This document shows positions 34,540 through 46,341 of a stretch of 64,000 bases of DNA, piece after piece. Position numbers and translations under genes: made by a program. The notes below the pieces were generated by a model. That model was not told where the DNA came from. It ran no database searches and saw only the letters and a program-made list of their open reading frames with translations. This DNA comes from Paucidesulfovibrio gracilis DSM 16080. GTDB taxonomy: Bacteria > Desulfobacterota > Desulfovibrionia > Desulfovibrionales > Desulfovibrionaceae. How positions within the stretch are numbered: the stretch's first letter is position 1; the number at the start of each line of letters is the position of its first letter. The stretch lies in NCBI RefSeq assembly GCF_900167125.1, contig NZ_FUYC01000006.1:87572-151571 (forward strand). The letters are read 5' to 3'.

Positions 34540-34827
34540 TTATGGACGCGGGGTTTGTGCGCTCTCCGCGTTGAAGATGGCCTCGTCGGCCCGGCAGGAG
34601 TCGGCGCACACGCCGTCGCAACAGCGCAAATCCCCGCAGTCCGCGTCCGTGACGCAGGGCGCGCCCGGCCATTCCGCCAGATCCGGACTCATGCGTTGCT
34701 GTTGCGGCGCAATCGTGGCGAACGGTGTGGAGACGGCCGGACCCGGGTCGGCTGAAATGCACGGAGCCGCAAGGCTTGGGGCGGCAACGAACAAAACCGA
34801 CAGCAAAGAAAGAAAAAAACGGACCAT
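34540..34827 (-). CDS. Small secreted Cys-rich protein
   Basis: A 95-residue protein with a signal peptide ([20 protein letters not shown]) and a mature part containing seven Cys, six of them in the segment [21 protein letters not shown] (58-78). The CC pair and even spacing suggest a disulfide-knotted mini-domain, similar in look to Dickkopf/knottin-type Cys patterns. Function unknown. The ATG follows CAGGAG. It is divergent from the sigma-54 activator gene that begins at 35000. Confidence 0.75.
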   Translation of the reverse strand: MVRFFLSLLSVLFVAAPSLAAPCISADPGPAVSTPFATIAPQQQRMSPDLAEWPGAPCVTDADCGDLRCCDGVCADSCRADEAIFNAESAQTPRP

Positions 34828-34859
34828 GGCGTTCTCCTGGATGATGGATGTTGAAAAAA

Positions 34860-34889
34860 TTGATACCGTTCCCGCCAGGGAATCGTCAA
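34860..34889 (-). promoter_or_regulatory. Putative promoter of the Cys-rich protein gene
   Basis: On the minus strand TTGACG (34884-34889) is followed after 18 nt by TATCAA (34860-34865), about 33 nt upstream of the start codon. This fits a sigma-70 promoter moderately well. Confidence 0.4.
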
Positions 34890-34999
34890 TAGTGCAGGTC
34901 GGAAATGAAGGCTCGCGCAGGGGATTGCAGAGGCGCTGGCGACCTGTGGCGGACCGCGTGAAAGAACACACGAAGAGGCGTTGCAGCCAGGGGGAGAGG

Positions 35000-36817
35000 A
35001 TGGCCGAAAAAAAAGAGCGGGACAAAACAGCACCGAATCGGGAAGGTTTTTCCGATCTGGACGGCATGCTTTGTCCCGGGGATGTGGCTGACGGGACAGC
35101 TCTGTGCGCGGCCTTGAACGCCCTTCGGGAACGGGACGAGGCGCTTCGCGGGGTGCTGGACGCCACGTCCGATTCTATCATGCTGCTGGACCGCAACGGC
35201 GTAGTGCTGCTGGGCAATGCCACGGCAGCCCAGCGGTTCGACCTGGATGTCGATTCCCTGCCTGGCCGCGTGTGCTTCGACCTGTTCCCGGACGACATCG
35301 TGGACAAGCGCCGGGCCGCGTTCGAAGAAGTGCTGCGGGAAAAGCAGCCGGTCCTGTTGCGGGATGAGCGCCGGGGCATGCATATGGAGGTGCGGTTGTA
35401 TCCCGTGTGCGGCGGAGGCGGGGAAGTGCGCCGGGTGGCGGTCTATGCCAAGGACATCACGGAAAACGTGCGTCAGGAGGCCGCGGGACGACGGCTTCGG
35501 GAGCGTGTGGAAGGGTATCGTCGCAATTTGGAGGCGATTTTTACCAGTCTGCCCGAAGGACTGCTTATTGTGGCCGAGGATATGACCGTGCTGGAGGCCA
35601 ACAGCGCCTTCGAGCGCATCAGTGGCCTGCGTCGCAAGTCCATTTTGGGACGCCCTCCCGTGGACGAGCCTGGATCCTGCATGGCCGGTTGTCTGAAAAT
35701 GCTGCGCCGTACCGTGGAACGGGACGAACCCGTTCGGGAATATCGGTTTGAGTGCCGGGACGGGAACGGTGTGTCCAAGGTGGTGGTGTTGAACACCGCA
35801 CCCTTGTCCGGCACGGGGTCGCCGTTGAACGGTGCGGTATTGATCCTGCGCGACGTTTCCCGGCTGGTACGGCTGGAAACCGAACTGGCCCGGCAAAATC
35901 GTTTTCATGATCTGGTGGGCCGTTCCGAACCCATGCGGGAGGTGTTTTCCCTCCTGGACCGGTTGGCGCATCTGGACAGCACGGTGCTGCTTCTGGGGGA
36001 ATCCGGCACGGGCAAGGAGTTGGCGGCCGAAGCGCTGCACCGCCAGGGAAGCCGGGCCAAGGGACCGTTGGTGCGTGTCAATTGTGCGGCCCTGCCCGAG
36101 GAATTGTTGGAGAGCGAACTGTTCGGCCATGTGCAGGGAGCGTACACCGGGGCATTGCGGGACAGGGTGGGACGTTTCCAGGCGGCAGAGGGCGGCACGA
36201 TTTTTTTGGATGAAATTGGGGAGATTTCCATCCGCACGCAGTTGAAGCTGCTTCGATTCCTGGAGAACAGGGAGTACGAGCGGCTGGGGGAATCCGTGTC
36301 GCGTCCTGCGGATGTGCGCGTGGTGGCGGCCACCAATGCGGATTTACCGGCCCTGGTGCGCCGGGGCGTGTTTCGCGAGGATCTCTATTACCGGCTCAAG
36401 GTCATGGTGATACCGCTCCCGCCTCTGCGCCGTCGTACCCAGGACATCCCGCTGCTGGTGAACCATTTTGTGAGTCTGTTTCGTACCCGCATGGGGCGTG
36501 ATGTTTCGGAACCCTCGCCGGACGCGCTGGAATTGCTGCTCAATTATCCCTGGCCGGGCAACGTGCGGGAGTTGCGTCATGCGGTGGAACATGCGTGTAT
36601 TCTTTGTCGGGGCGGCGTGTTGCGTCCGGAACATTTTCCACCGGAACTGCGTTCGTCCCGCCGGGAACGTGGGGCGCGTCCTGCCGGACTGGACCGTTCC
36701 GCCATTTTGTCGGCGTTGGAAGATTCCCGTTGGAACCGTAGCCGTGCGGCGCGTGCCTTGGGCATCAGCCGGAGCAGCTTGTACCGGCGCATGGCGGAAT
36801 TGGAACTGAAACTGTAA
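35000..36817 (+). CDS. PAS-domain sigma-54 activator
   Basis: A 605-residue enhancer-binding protein without a receiver domain. Two PAS domains (about 45-160 and 170-300: [45 protein letters not shown]), then AAA+ (Walker [15 protein letters not shown] sigma-54 loop, Walker [11 protein letters not shown]) and a Fis-type helix-turn-helix ([20 protein letters not shown]). The PAS domains probably sense a small molecule or redox state. The ATG at 35000 has GGGGGAG close upstream; the frame is open further 5-prime but the sequence there is not conserved-looking. Two palindromes and a sigma-54-like promoter lie just downstream of it, in front of the thioredoxin-like and chemoreceptor genes, its likely targets. 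Confidence 0.9.
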   Translation: MAEKKERDKTAPNREGFSDLDGMLCPGDVADGTALCAALNALRERDEALRGVLDATSDSIMLLDRNGVVLLGNATAAQRFDLDVDSLPGRVCFDLFPDDIVDKRRAAFEEVLREKQPVLLRDERRGMHMEVRLYPVCGGGGEVRRVAVYAKDITENVRQEAAGRRLRERVEGYRRNLEAIFTSLPEGLLIVAEDMTVLEANSAFERISGLRRKSILGRPPVDEPGSCMAGCLKMLRRTVERDEPVREYRFECRDGNGVSKVVVLNTAPLSGTGSPLNGAVLILRDVSRLVRLETELARQNRFHDLVGRSEPMREVFSLLDRLAHLDSTVLLLGESGTGKELAAEALHRQGSRAKGPLVRVNCAALPEELLESELFGHVQGAYTGALRDRVGRFQAAEGGTIFLDEIGEISIRTQLKLLRFLENREYERLGESVSRPADVRVVAATNADLPALVRRGVFREDLYYRLKVMVIPLPPLRRRTQDIPLLVNHFVSLFRTRMGRDVSEPSPDALELLLNYPWPGNVRELRHAVEHACILCRGGVLRPEHFPPELRSSRRERGARPAGLDRSAILSALEDSRWNRSRAARALGISRSSLYRRMAELELKL

Positions 36818-36823
36818 ACAAAT

Positions 36824-36838
36824 GACACAATATGTGTC
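36824..36838. promoter_or_regulatory. Palindrome, possible activator site 1
   Basis: A perfect inverted repeat GACACA-ATA-TGTGTC about 105-115 bp upstream of the sigma-54-like promoter. The distance is right for an enhancer-binding protein site. Confidence 0.5.
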
Positions 36839-36844
36839 TGAACA

Positions 36845-36864
36845 AACTGTCCCATGGGACAGTT
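36845..36864. promoter_or_regulatory. 20-bp perfect palindrome, possible activator site 2
   Basis: The sequence AACTGTCCCATGGGACAGTT is its own reverse complement over all 20 bp. It lies about 80 bp upstream of the sigma-54-like promoter and only 28 nt after the activator gene. It is probably an enhancer site for that activator. Confidence 0.65.
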
Positions 36865-36939
36865 GCGCGCGGTGTCGGTATTGAACAAAGTTGTGCTTAA
36901 TTGCCTGAAAGAACAGCGTTTTCACGTAACCTCCCAAAC

Positions 36940-36955
36940 TGGCGCATCTTTTGCT
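36940..36955 (+). promoter_or_regulatory. Sigma-54-like promoter of the thioredoxin-like/chemoreceptor operon
   Basis: TGGCGCATCTTTTGCT has GG and GC 10 nt apart and only one mismatch in the -24 core. The predicted start of transcription (near 36966) leaves a very short leader with the ribosome site at its start, which is a caution. Confidence 0.6.
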
Positions 36956-36978
36956 AAGTCCGTTCAAGGAGCGAGGCC

Positions 36979-37329
36979 ATGCTGAAAGATGTGCATCCCG
37001 CTGATATTGAACGCTTGTTGCGTGAAGAACGGCCCATGTTTCTCGCCTGTGTGCATCGGGACGAGGAGTACGAACAACATCGCCGTGTGGTGGAAGCCGC
37101 AACAGAGTCGCTCCCGGCCCATGTTTTCGCTCTGTGGGCCGAAGTGCCGCGGGTTTCAGCGGTCATGTTGCGGCTGAACATCCATGGCACCCCCACCTAC
37201 CTTGTTTTCGATGCCTACGGTGAGGAAAGAGGACGGCTGGAAGGGCGGGCCGACCAGGAAGCATTGGAACGTTTACTGCGTGAAGCAAACGTTTTGGGGG
37301 CAGTTACCGGATCGGAGGACTCGGCATGA
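36979..37329 (+). CDS. Thioredoxin-fold protein without CXXC
   Basis: A 116-residue cytoplasmic protein that reads as a degenerate thioredoxin fold: a strand [13 protein letters not shown] where the CXXC would be, a central [12 protein letters not shown], and the cis-Pro segment [24 protein letters not shown]. It has one Cys only, so it cannot do dithiol chemistry. The ATG has AAGGAG upstream. Its stop overlaps the start of the chemoreceptor gene (ATGA), so the two are translationally coupled and may work together in sensing. Confidence 0.7.
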   Translation: MLKDVHPADIERLLREERPMFLACVHRDEEYEQHRRVVEAATESLPAHVFALWAEVPRVSAVMLRLNIHGTPTYLVFDAYGEERGRLEGRADQEALERLLREANVLGAVTGSEDSA

Positions 37330-39314
37330 AACATTGGAAGGATGTACGCCTTGGAGGAAAATTTTTCATTGGGTTCGGGCTTGTGCTCGGACTGCTGGGC
37401 GTGCTTTCCGTGTGGGCCGTTTTGGGCATTGGCGGCATTGTCCGCAATGCCGGCGAGGTCATTGAGGGCAACAAGCTGCGCGGCGATTTCGTATTGCGCA
37501 TCGTGGACCATCTCAAATGGGCGGAGCAGGTCAACGAGTTGATCACGGACAAGCATGTCTCCGAACTGCACGCGGAAACCGATCCGAAAAAGTGTGCGTT
37601 TGGTCGGTGGTATTACGGCGAGGGCCGGATCCGGGCGGAAAGATTGGTGCCTGAGATTGCCCCGCTCATGGAGCGCATTGAAAAGCCCCACCGGGAGCTG
37701 CATGAAAGCGCTGTGAAGATCGCGGAGTTGTACCGGGAGGTGGATCCGCAGTTGGTGGGGTTTCTGTATGCCCGCCAGGTGGACCACCTGCTTTGGTCCG
37801 CTCAGGTAGTGGAGGCGGTCAATGGGCGTCAGCCCCGGGTGGATGTGCAGGAAGATCCACGGGAATGCGGTTTGGGGCAATGGCTTTATGCGCAGGAAAC
37901 CCGTGAAATGATGCAGAAGGATACCGAGTTCGCGGCGCGTGTGCAGCCGCTTTTTGAACCGCATGCCCGCTTGCATGAATCGGTTGTGGAAATCAATGCC
38001 CGGTTGAATCGCGGGGATTTTGACGGAGCCTGGGCCTATTATCAGCGTGTTACCGAACCCGCCGCACAAAAGACCCTGGAAGGGCTTCAGAGCGTGATCG
38101 CCTGGCAGGAGGAGCGCATCGCCGGTCTGGAGGGAGCCAAGCGTGTCTATGTGGACCAGACCATTCCGGCCCTGCGTCAGGTGCAGGATCTGCTCGACCA
38201 GACCGGAAGCGTTGTGGCCGAAAATATTATGACTGATCAGCAGATGCTGGACAGCGCCGATGCCACCAGGACCATGATTGCGGTGGTGGCGGGGGTGGCC
38301 ATGGCCTTGGGGATTTTTTTGGCCTGGACCATTGCCCGCGGCATTGTGCTGCCGCTTCGCAAGGGCGTGCAGTTTGCCGAACAGGTGAGCCGGGGGGATC
38401 TTACGGTGGAGGTGGACGTGGACCAGCGTGATGAAATCGGCATTCTGGCCGGTTCGTTGCGTGGGATGGTCCATGAACTGCAACGTGTGGTCGGCGAGGT
38501 GAACATTGCCACTCAGAATGTGGCCTCGGGCAGTGAACAACTTTCCGCCACGGCGCAGACCCTTTCCGAAGGGGCCACCGAGTCGGCCGCTTCTGTGGAA
38601 GAGGTCTCCAGTTCCATGCAGCAAATGGGATCCAATATCCAGCAAAGCGCGGACAATGCCGAGCAGACCGAGGCCATTTCCACGGCCGCGGCGCAAAAGG
38701 CCGCCAAAACCGGCGAGGCCGTGGCCGAAGCTGTGGAAGCCATGAAAGATATTGCCGAACGCATCACCATCGTGGAGGAGATTGCACGGCAAACCAACCT
38801 CCTGGCCTTGAACGCGGCCATTGAAGCGGCCCGCGCCGGGGAACACGGTAAAGGATTTGCCGTGGTTGCCGCAGAGGTGCGCAAGCTGGCCGAGCGGAGC
38901 GGAACCGCTGCCGGTGAGATCAGCGAGCTGTCCAGCAATTCCACCAAGGTGGCGGAACATGCCGGGGAAATGCTGCGTGAACTGGTGCCGGAAATCCGCC
39001 GGACCGCGGATCTGGTGCAGGAGATCAGCGCGGCCGGAAAAGAACAGAGCACGGGCATCGAGCAGATTACCCGGGCCGTAACCCAGATGGAGCAGGTGGT
39101 GCAGCAAAACGCGTCCGCTTCCGAGCAGATGGCTTCCACGTCCGAGGAGCTGTCGAGCCAGGCCGAAGAGCTGCAACAAAGCATGGAGTATTTCAAGGTT
39201 GATGCGGCTTCCGGGAAACGAAGCACGCCGGCGCTCAAGGCCCGGTCCGTTCCTGCCGGGCAGCTGGAACCCGGGTCGGCGGACAGGAGCGAGAAGGATT
39301 TTGAAAGATTTTAA
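37326..39314 (+). CDS. Chemoreceptor with two periplasmic CZB domains
   Basis: A 662-residue methyl-accepting chemotaxis protein. TM1 (about 12-36) and TM2 (about 318-340) flank a long periplasmic region with two successive zinc-binding CZB units: H62, C90, W95, H122/H126 and H154, C181, W186, H213/H217. Both show the DHLxW ... C(A/G)(F/L)GxW ... HxxLHE pattern. HAMP (about 340-395) and the signalling domain with the [15 protein letters not shown] tip follow. CZB domains are more often cytoplasmic and single; a doubled periplasmic pair suggests direct sensing of zinc or a zinc-linked oxidant outside the cell. It is coupled to a thioredoxin-like gene. Confidence 0.9.
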   Translation: MKHWKDVRLGGKFFIGFGLVLGLLGVLSVWAVLGIGGIVRNAGEVIEGNKLRGDFVLRIVDHLKWAEQVNELITDKHVSELHAETDPKKCAFGRWYYGEGRIRAERLVPEIAPLMERIEKPHRELHESAVKIAELYREVDPQLVGFLYARQVDHLLWSAQVVEAVNGRQPRVDVQEDPRECGLGQWLYAQETREMMQKDTEFAARVQPLFEPHARLHESVVEINARLNRGDFDGAWAYYQRVTEPAAQKTLEGLQSVIAWQEERIAGLEGAKRVYVDQTIPALRQVQDLLDQTGSVVAENIMTDQQMLDSADATRTMIAVVAGVAMALGIFLAWTIARGIVLPLRKGVQFAEQVSRGDLTVEVDVDQRDEIGILAGSLRGMVHELQRVVGEVNIATQNVASGSEQLSATAQTLSEGATESAASVEEVSSSMQQMGSNIQQSADNAEQTEAISTAAAQKAAKTGEAVAEAVEAMKDIAERITIVEEIARQTNLLALNAAIEAARAGEHGKGFAVVAAEVRKLAERSGTAAGEISELSSNSTKVAEHAGEMLRELVPEIRRTADLVQEISAAGKEQSTGIEQITRAVTQMEQVVQQNASASEQMASTSEELSSQAEELQQSMEYFKVDAASGKRSTPALKARSVPAGQLEPGSADRSEKDFERF

Positions 39315-39792
39315 AGCGATTCGAGAGAGGGAACGCCTTTCGATCGATGTTTGGCGGCAGGCAGGGCACAATGGCCTGCCGCCGATACCTGATCGAAACG
39401 GTCCGCGGTTAATCGGGGCACGAGCAGCAGCGGGCCGATAGAAAAAAGCGACCGGACTTCGGCCCGGTCGCTTCCTTTTTCAGACTGGTGCAAAGAGAAT
39501 TTGCGCCGCTGCTTCAATGCCTTCCAGCGTTCACGTACAGAGCTACGCTCCGATCCGGAGGGAAGGACCGCCCGACGGCTCTCTGCTTTTGCACCGCCTG
39601 CAATGCCGATCCCTGCGGGATCAGCCCTTGTTCTCGTCCTGTCACAAGGGCGGACAACTGGGCCATTGCCCTGGAAAATTGGGCGGATCGCGCCGGACAT
39701 GCACGGCATGCCCATGAAAAAACGCAATCCATGGTTGCGGTGACGAAGCGAATGTTCCGATTGCTGGGCCAAACGGCCGTTGCTCGGGCATT
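39315..39792. other. Non-coding stretch with several stem-loops
   Basis: Apart from the terminator at 39446-39480 I see no convincing gene. Small perfect hairpins occur at 39608-39622 (GATCCC/GGGATC), 39625-39650 (7-bp stem) and 39786-39802 (CGGGCA/TGCCCG), the last at the end of the small minus-strand gene. Confidence 0.45.
39446..39480 (+). terminator. Terminator after the CZB chemoreceptor gene
   Basis: A 10-bp perfect stem (39446-39455 with 39464-39473) is followed by CCTTTTT on the plus strand, about 130 nt after the stop codon. Confidence 0.85.
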
Positions 39793-39966
39793 CAGTGCCC
39801 GAAGCTACTTCGAAATTTCGCGGATTTCCGCGTACCCGGGAGCCAGGGAACGGATATGGCGTTGCCGTTCCAGCTCCAGGTGCCGATGGTCCGTGGACAC
39901 CCGCAAGGGAGTCTCCTGGTCCTTGGCCACTACCACCAGCTGATAGACGGTTTTTTTAGTGCTCAT
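39793..39966 (-). CDS. Small hypothetical protein, 57 residues
   Basis: A short reading frame starting MSTKKTVYQLVVVAKDQETP, followed by a charged stretch rich in His, Arg and Glu. The ribosome site (AAGGAGG, ideal spacing) and a good sigma-70 promoter upstream support it as a real gene. The first 44 residues look natural. The last 13 are less so, and a frameshift near 39836 would give a plausible alternative ending (GYAEIREISK). No family recognised. Confidence 0.6.
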
Positions 39967-40010
39967 GGTGCCTCCTTGTTGGTCCGGGCAACAACCCGGC
40001 AGTGCGCGGA

Positions 40011-40039
40011 AACATAGTCGCCACGGACCGGATGGTCAA
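40011..40039 (-). promoter_or_regulatory. Promoter of the 57-codon gene
   Basis: On the minus strand TTGACC (40034-40039) is followed after 17 nt by TATGTT (40011-40016). It lies after the groEL terminator and 45 nt before the small gene. Confidence 0.6.
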
Positions 40040-40074
40040 GACGTGTGCGTCGTGTTCTGCTCCGGCGGGGCGGA

Positions 40075-40121
40075 AACAAAAAACGGGCCGAACCGGACGA
40101 ATTGCCCAGGGTCCGGCCCGT
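40075..40121 (-). terminator. Terminator after groEL
   Basis: ACGGGCC (40083-40089) pairs with GGCCCGT (40115-40121), with a further inner GTCCGG pairing. It is followed by a T run on the minus strand. Confidence 0.8.
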
Positions 40122-40147
40122 GTACAGGGTACGATTCGAGCAGGGGA

Positions 40148-41755
<1,608 letters not shown>

Positions 41756-42028
41756 TTATTCAACGATGGCGATGACGTCGTCCTGGCGCATGATGACCAG
41801 TTCCAGGCCGTCCACCTTGAACTCGGTTCCGGCGTATTTGGCAAAGAGCACGGTGTCGCCCTTTTTCAGATTCATGGCGGCTTCGCCTTTGCCCGGGCCC
41901 ACGGCCAGGACAGTGCCGCGCTGGGGGCGTTCCTTGGCGGAATCGGGGATGATGATGCCGGAAGCGGTGCGCTCCTCGGATTCCTCGCGCTGAATCAGAA
42001 CATTGTCGTGCAGGGGCTTCAGGTTCAT
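41756..42028 (-). CDS. groES: 10-kDa co-chaperonin GroES
   Basis: A 90-residue heptameric lid for GroEL. It has the N-terminal [12 protein letters not shown], the mobile loop [19 protein letters not shown], and the [24 protein letters not shown] core. The ATG follows AAGGAGAG. A sigma-70-like promoter lies 90 nt upstream; no CIRCE inverted repeat is visible, so HrcA control is not supported here. Confidence 0.97.
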   Translation of the reverse strand: MNLKPLHDNVLIQREESEERTASGIIIPDSAKERPQRGTVLAVGPGKGEAAMNLKKGDTVLFAKYAGTEFKVDGLELVIMRQDDVIAIVE

Positions 42029-42117
42029 GACGGTCTCTCTCCTTGAAGTTCGCGGAATGTATGGAACGGCGGGGCGGTTTGAGCCGCACTCCCGGCCGGG
42101 CATGTACGCAGGTTGGG

Positions 42118-42145
42118 AGAATAAGCAGCCCGGCCCGCAAGTCAA
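42118..42145 (-). promoter_or_regulatory. Putative groESL promoter
   Basis: On the minus strand TTGACT (42140-42145) is followed after 16 nt by TATTCT (42118-42123). It is a reasonable sigma-70 match; a sigma-32 promoter is not evident. Confidence 0.55.
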
Positions 42146-42321
42146 GGGGGCCGGGACAAACTTTCGCGCAAACTGAATCGTGGATTGGAAACACGCTTTA
42201 TACGAGTTGGACTGGTCCTTGATGGCGGGATAGCTCAAAAAACAGCACCGGAGGAATTCCTTTAGCCGATTCTAATACAAGACCTCATGCTGCCTTATGG
42301 GGATAACGGTAGCAGAACCTA

Positions 42322-43134
42322 TTAATAGTAAGCATATCCCCAGTCGTCGATATAGGCTTTGAAGCGGATATTGATGTCGTCAAGAATGACTTGCGGCAAT
42401 ACTTCCTTATATCCCCCATATCCTCCTTTTCGTACATGGCCTTTGGGATATGTGCCCACGGTTCCGGCGTTCTTTTTGACGTTCTGTAGAGTATTTTTCT
42501 CAATGGCGTCTTGAACGGCCTGTTCTGAGTATTCTATTTTCCACCATTTTAGAACACGGGTTATTTCACCGAAGGTGTCGTCGTGAAGGTCTTCATATCT
42601 GACGATGGGAATGCCTGTGCGGACAAGAGTTTTGGGGTATTCTATCCAGTCTCCCCAACGCCTGTGTTGGGAATAAATCGGTAAAAACCACTGAAAGTAA
42701 AACTGCTCCATGGTTCTGAGCAAGGGTGCTCTGGAGTCCTTTGCTGCCGGCCCTTTGGGAAGCCAGTGCCAAAGTGAGACCACCATGTCCCGGATGTCGC
42801 GAATGATGCAGGCCGACCTAAGAATATTTGTATTGTATCGGTGCTTATCCCGGAATTTCGAATGCGTGAACTGCACCTGTGTTTTGAACTCCAGGCCAAG
42901 GGACTCGACAATAAGATTGTTGAACCAATAATTTCCAGTTTTAGGGAGTCCAAAGAGCAAAATGTGTTTTCCGTCACGCATGGAATCAACGGTGATAGGG
43001 GCTACGCATGTGGCGTAATTATCGCTTAGGCCAACGAAGGCGGGACTCTTTTGGACTCGGAAGAGCGAGCGGCCCAGAGTGGTGTCGCGAATGTGGTAAA
43101 GAGGGTTTTGGGAACGAATGGTAAATAGCGCCAT
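42322..43134 (-). CDS. Sulfotransferase domain protein
   Basis: A 270-residue sulfotransferase-like protein that would move sulfate from PAPS to a carbohydrate or other acceptor. The 5-prime phosphosulfate loop is visible as FGLPKTGNYWFNNLI (about 61-75), followed by a CIIRDIRDMVVSLWHW segment (3-prime phosphate binding) and RYEDLHDDTFGEI. The C-terminal WGYAYY is near the usual end. The gene and its flanks are visibly more AT-rich than its neighbours, a sign of transfer. I chose ATG at 43134 with GGAGA upstream; ATGs at 43155 and 43191 are alternatives. It lies at the end of the surface-sugar locus and may decorate its product. Confidence 0.8.
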   Translation of the reverse strand: MALFTIRSQNPLYHIRDTTLGRSLFRVQKSPAFVGLSDNYATCVAPITVDSMRDGKHILLFGLPKTGNYWFNNLIVESLGLEFKTQVQFTHSKFRDKHRYNTNILRSACIIRDIRDMVVSLWHWLPKGPAAKDSRAPLLRTMEQFYFQWFLPIYSQHRRWGDWIEYPKTLVRTGIPIVRYEDLHDDTFGEITRVLKWWKIEYSEQAVQDAIEKNTLQNVKKNAGTVGTYPKGHVRKGGYGGYKEVLPQVILDDINIRFKAYIDDWGYAYY

Positions 43135-43299
43135 CTTGTTGGTTCTCCATGCCATGTGTTGTTCAGGAAAGCTGGGAGCCGGGAATAGCAAAGTCTTGGA
43201 CCACCGAACCGGAGCTGCCAGTAATCAGCCGGACTCCGTAAGCGGACGGGTTATGAAAGAATGGATCGTTTGGTTCGCATGGTTGTCTCGTGCGTCAGG

Positions 43300-44307
43300 T
43301 TAGGCCAGGGCGTCGCGGATTTGCAGAGCCAACCGGTGTCCGCCGGCCACGTCCGGAAGATTGGTCAGGGGTGTCTCTCCCCGCTCCAGGCAATGAAGGA
43401 AGTGTTCCAGCTCATCCAGAAACATTTGGTTTCGTTCAAAGGAGGAAAAGTCTTCCACGGTTTCGGTCCCGTCCGTGCCGCGCAGGGTGATGCAGCTGGT
43501 CATGCCCTGCCATTCGATGGTGCCGTTCTCGGCGTAGAGCGTGATCCGGCGGGTGGGAGGACGCTGCACAAAGGACATTTGCAGCGTCACCGGGAAGGGG
43601 CGTCCGTCCACGCCAAATTCCAGCAGAGCGCAGGCCGTGTCCTCCACGTCCAGTTCCAGGCTGGAAAGGGTTCCCCCGCTGGCGTGGACCGAGTGCGGCT
43701 CTCCAAGCATGGCCGAGATCAAGTCCAGCTCATGGATTTCCGAAAGCACGGCCCCGCCGCCCAGATCCTTACGACCGGCGTAGAACTCGTTGTACTTTTC
43801 ATAGGAGTGCCAGGCAGGCATGTAGGAATTGAGCTGCACGTGCATGGTGTGGGGCCGTCCCGCGGCACGCTCCCGGACCAGTTCCAGGAATCGGCGCACC
43901 CCGGGATGAAAGCGGAACATATAGCCCACCATGACCGGAGTGGCGGGCCGGGAGGCCAGACGCACCAAGTCGTCCAGCCCCTCATGGTCCGCGGAGACCG
44001 GCTTTTCCAGGAAAACCGGAACCCCGCCCCGGGCCAGGGCCGTGGCCTGCTCCATGTGCGCGCTGGTGGGGGAGGCCACCACCGCGAGGTCCGGCTTCCA
44101 GGCCAGGGCTTCATCCAGATCGGCCAGACGCTGGATGCCGTATTTTTCCATGATGTCCACGGAATAATCGGGTTGCAGGTCATAGCCGATTTCAAAGGCG
44201 CGGTCGCCGTGCCGCACCGCGGCAAGACGCACGTCCGGCCTGAGTTGGAGCAGGTTGCGAAGATGGCGTTGTCCCACGCCGCCGAGTCCGAGGAAAAGCG
44301 CTTTCAT
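43300..44307 (-). CDS. Gfo/Idh/MocA family oxidoreductase
   Basis: A 335-residue NAD(P)-dependent sugar dehydrogenase or dehydratase. The Rossmann motif FLGLGGVGQRHLRNL (about 5-19), the EKPVSADHEG segment with the conserved Lys, and GGGAVLSEIHELDLISAMLG in the C-terminal domain define the family. The substrate is probably a sugar or sugar nucleotide in the keto-acid sugar pathway of this locus. It is the last gene of a long operon, 24 nt after the aminotransferase. ATG at 44307 has a weak ribosome site. Confidence 0.88.
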   Translation of the reverse strand: MKALFLGLGGVGQRHLRNLLQLRPDVRLAAVRHGDRAFEIGYDLQPDYSVDIMEKYGIQRLADLDEALAWKPDLAVVASPTSAHMEQATALARGGVPVFLEKPVSADHEGLDDLVRLASRPATPVMVGYMFRFHPGVRRFLELVRERAAGRPHTMHVQLNSYMPAWHSYEKYNEFYAGRKDLGGGAVLSEIHELDLISAMLGEPHSVHASGGTLSSLELDVEDTACALLEFGVDGRPFPVTLQMSFVQRPPTRRITLYAENGTIEWQGMTSCITLRGTDGTETVEDFSSFERNQMFLDELEHFLHCLERGETPLTNLPDVAGGHRLALQIRDALA

Positions 44308-44331
44308 GGAAAATCCGTGTTTCAAGCCGGG

Positions 44332-45652
<1,321 letters not shown>

Positions 45653-45663
<11 letters not shown>

Positions 45664-46339
45664 GATCTCCCGTAGGGTATCCGGCGGCCTTCCAACGCTC
45701 GTAATCTTCGGGTTCGTCGATCTCTATGAGTCGGTCGCGGGTGGTTTCGTCAAGAAAGTATGGATGGGTGTCGGCGTTGATCATCTCGCTGTTGAGCGTG
45801 GGCAGTGCGCCCGCCCGGAAGCTGTACACGTAATGATAGTGTACCCAGGCGTCGGGAAGGTCTTGCCGACGAAAGCAGTCGTTTTCGATGTATTGTACCA
45901 TTTTGCCGGAGTCGGGATCCCGGCGCCAGCAGTTGTAGGGATGGCTTCGGGCCGGGACAAAGGTGCAGAGGCTGTCGCACCGACCGCTTTCCACAATGCC
46001 CCGGGCATGCTCGAAGTGGCGCCGGCTTTTGTACAGCACGGGCAGGTAGAACAGCCAAAGGTAGTCGTCCGGGTGAATGTCCATGCCCGCGATCACGCTT
46101 TCGAACACGGCGTGGATGGGTACGGCGGATCCGGCCAAAGCCTGGGGCCGCTGGTGCACCTCGTGGCCGCGTTCCCTGGCGTATTCCTCCACCACGGGGT
46201 CGTCCGTGGACACGATGACGCGGTCGAACCATTCCACGGTGTCGAGGAAATCCGCGGTGAAGCAGAAGAACTTGCGGTTTTTGAATTTAAATCCCTTGCT
46301 GCCCATACGGGCCGGGATCACGGCGATGTGACGCGGCAT
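45653..46339 (-). CDS. CMP-sugar-acid cytidylyltransferase, NeuA-like
   Basis: A 228-residue enzyme that activates a keto-sugar acid with CTP. The family motif is clear at the N terminus (IPARMGSKGFKFKNRKFF), with VIVSTDD and the C-terminal PYFLDETTRDRLIEIDEPEDYE typical of NeuA/PtmB proteins. It sits between a GNAT and an aminotransferase gene, with 2-nt and overlapping junctions. The sugar it activates is predicted to be the product of the NeuB-like synthase two genes upstream. Confidence 0.88.
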
Positions 46340-46341
46340 GC

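Noticed and set aside
34571..34999. N-terminal extension of the sigma-54 activator to 34571
   Set aside because: The extra 143 residues overlap the divergent Cys-rich gene and its promoter and contain no domain. ATG 35000 has a better ribosome site.
42029..42240. CIRCE element upstream of groES
   Set aside because: I looked for the TTAGCACTC-N9-GAGTGCTAA repeat on both strands and did not find it.
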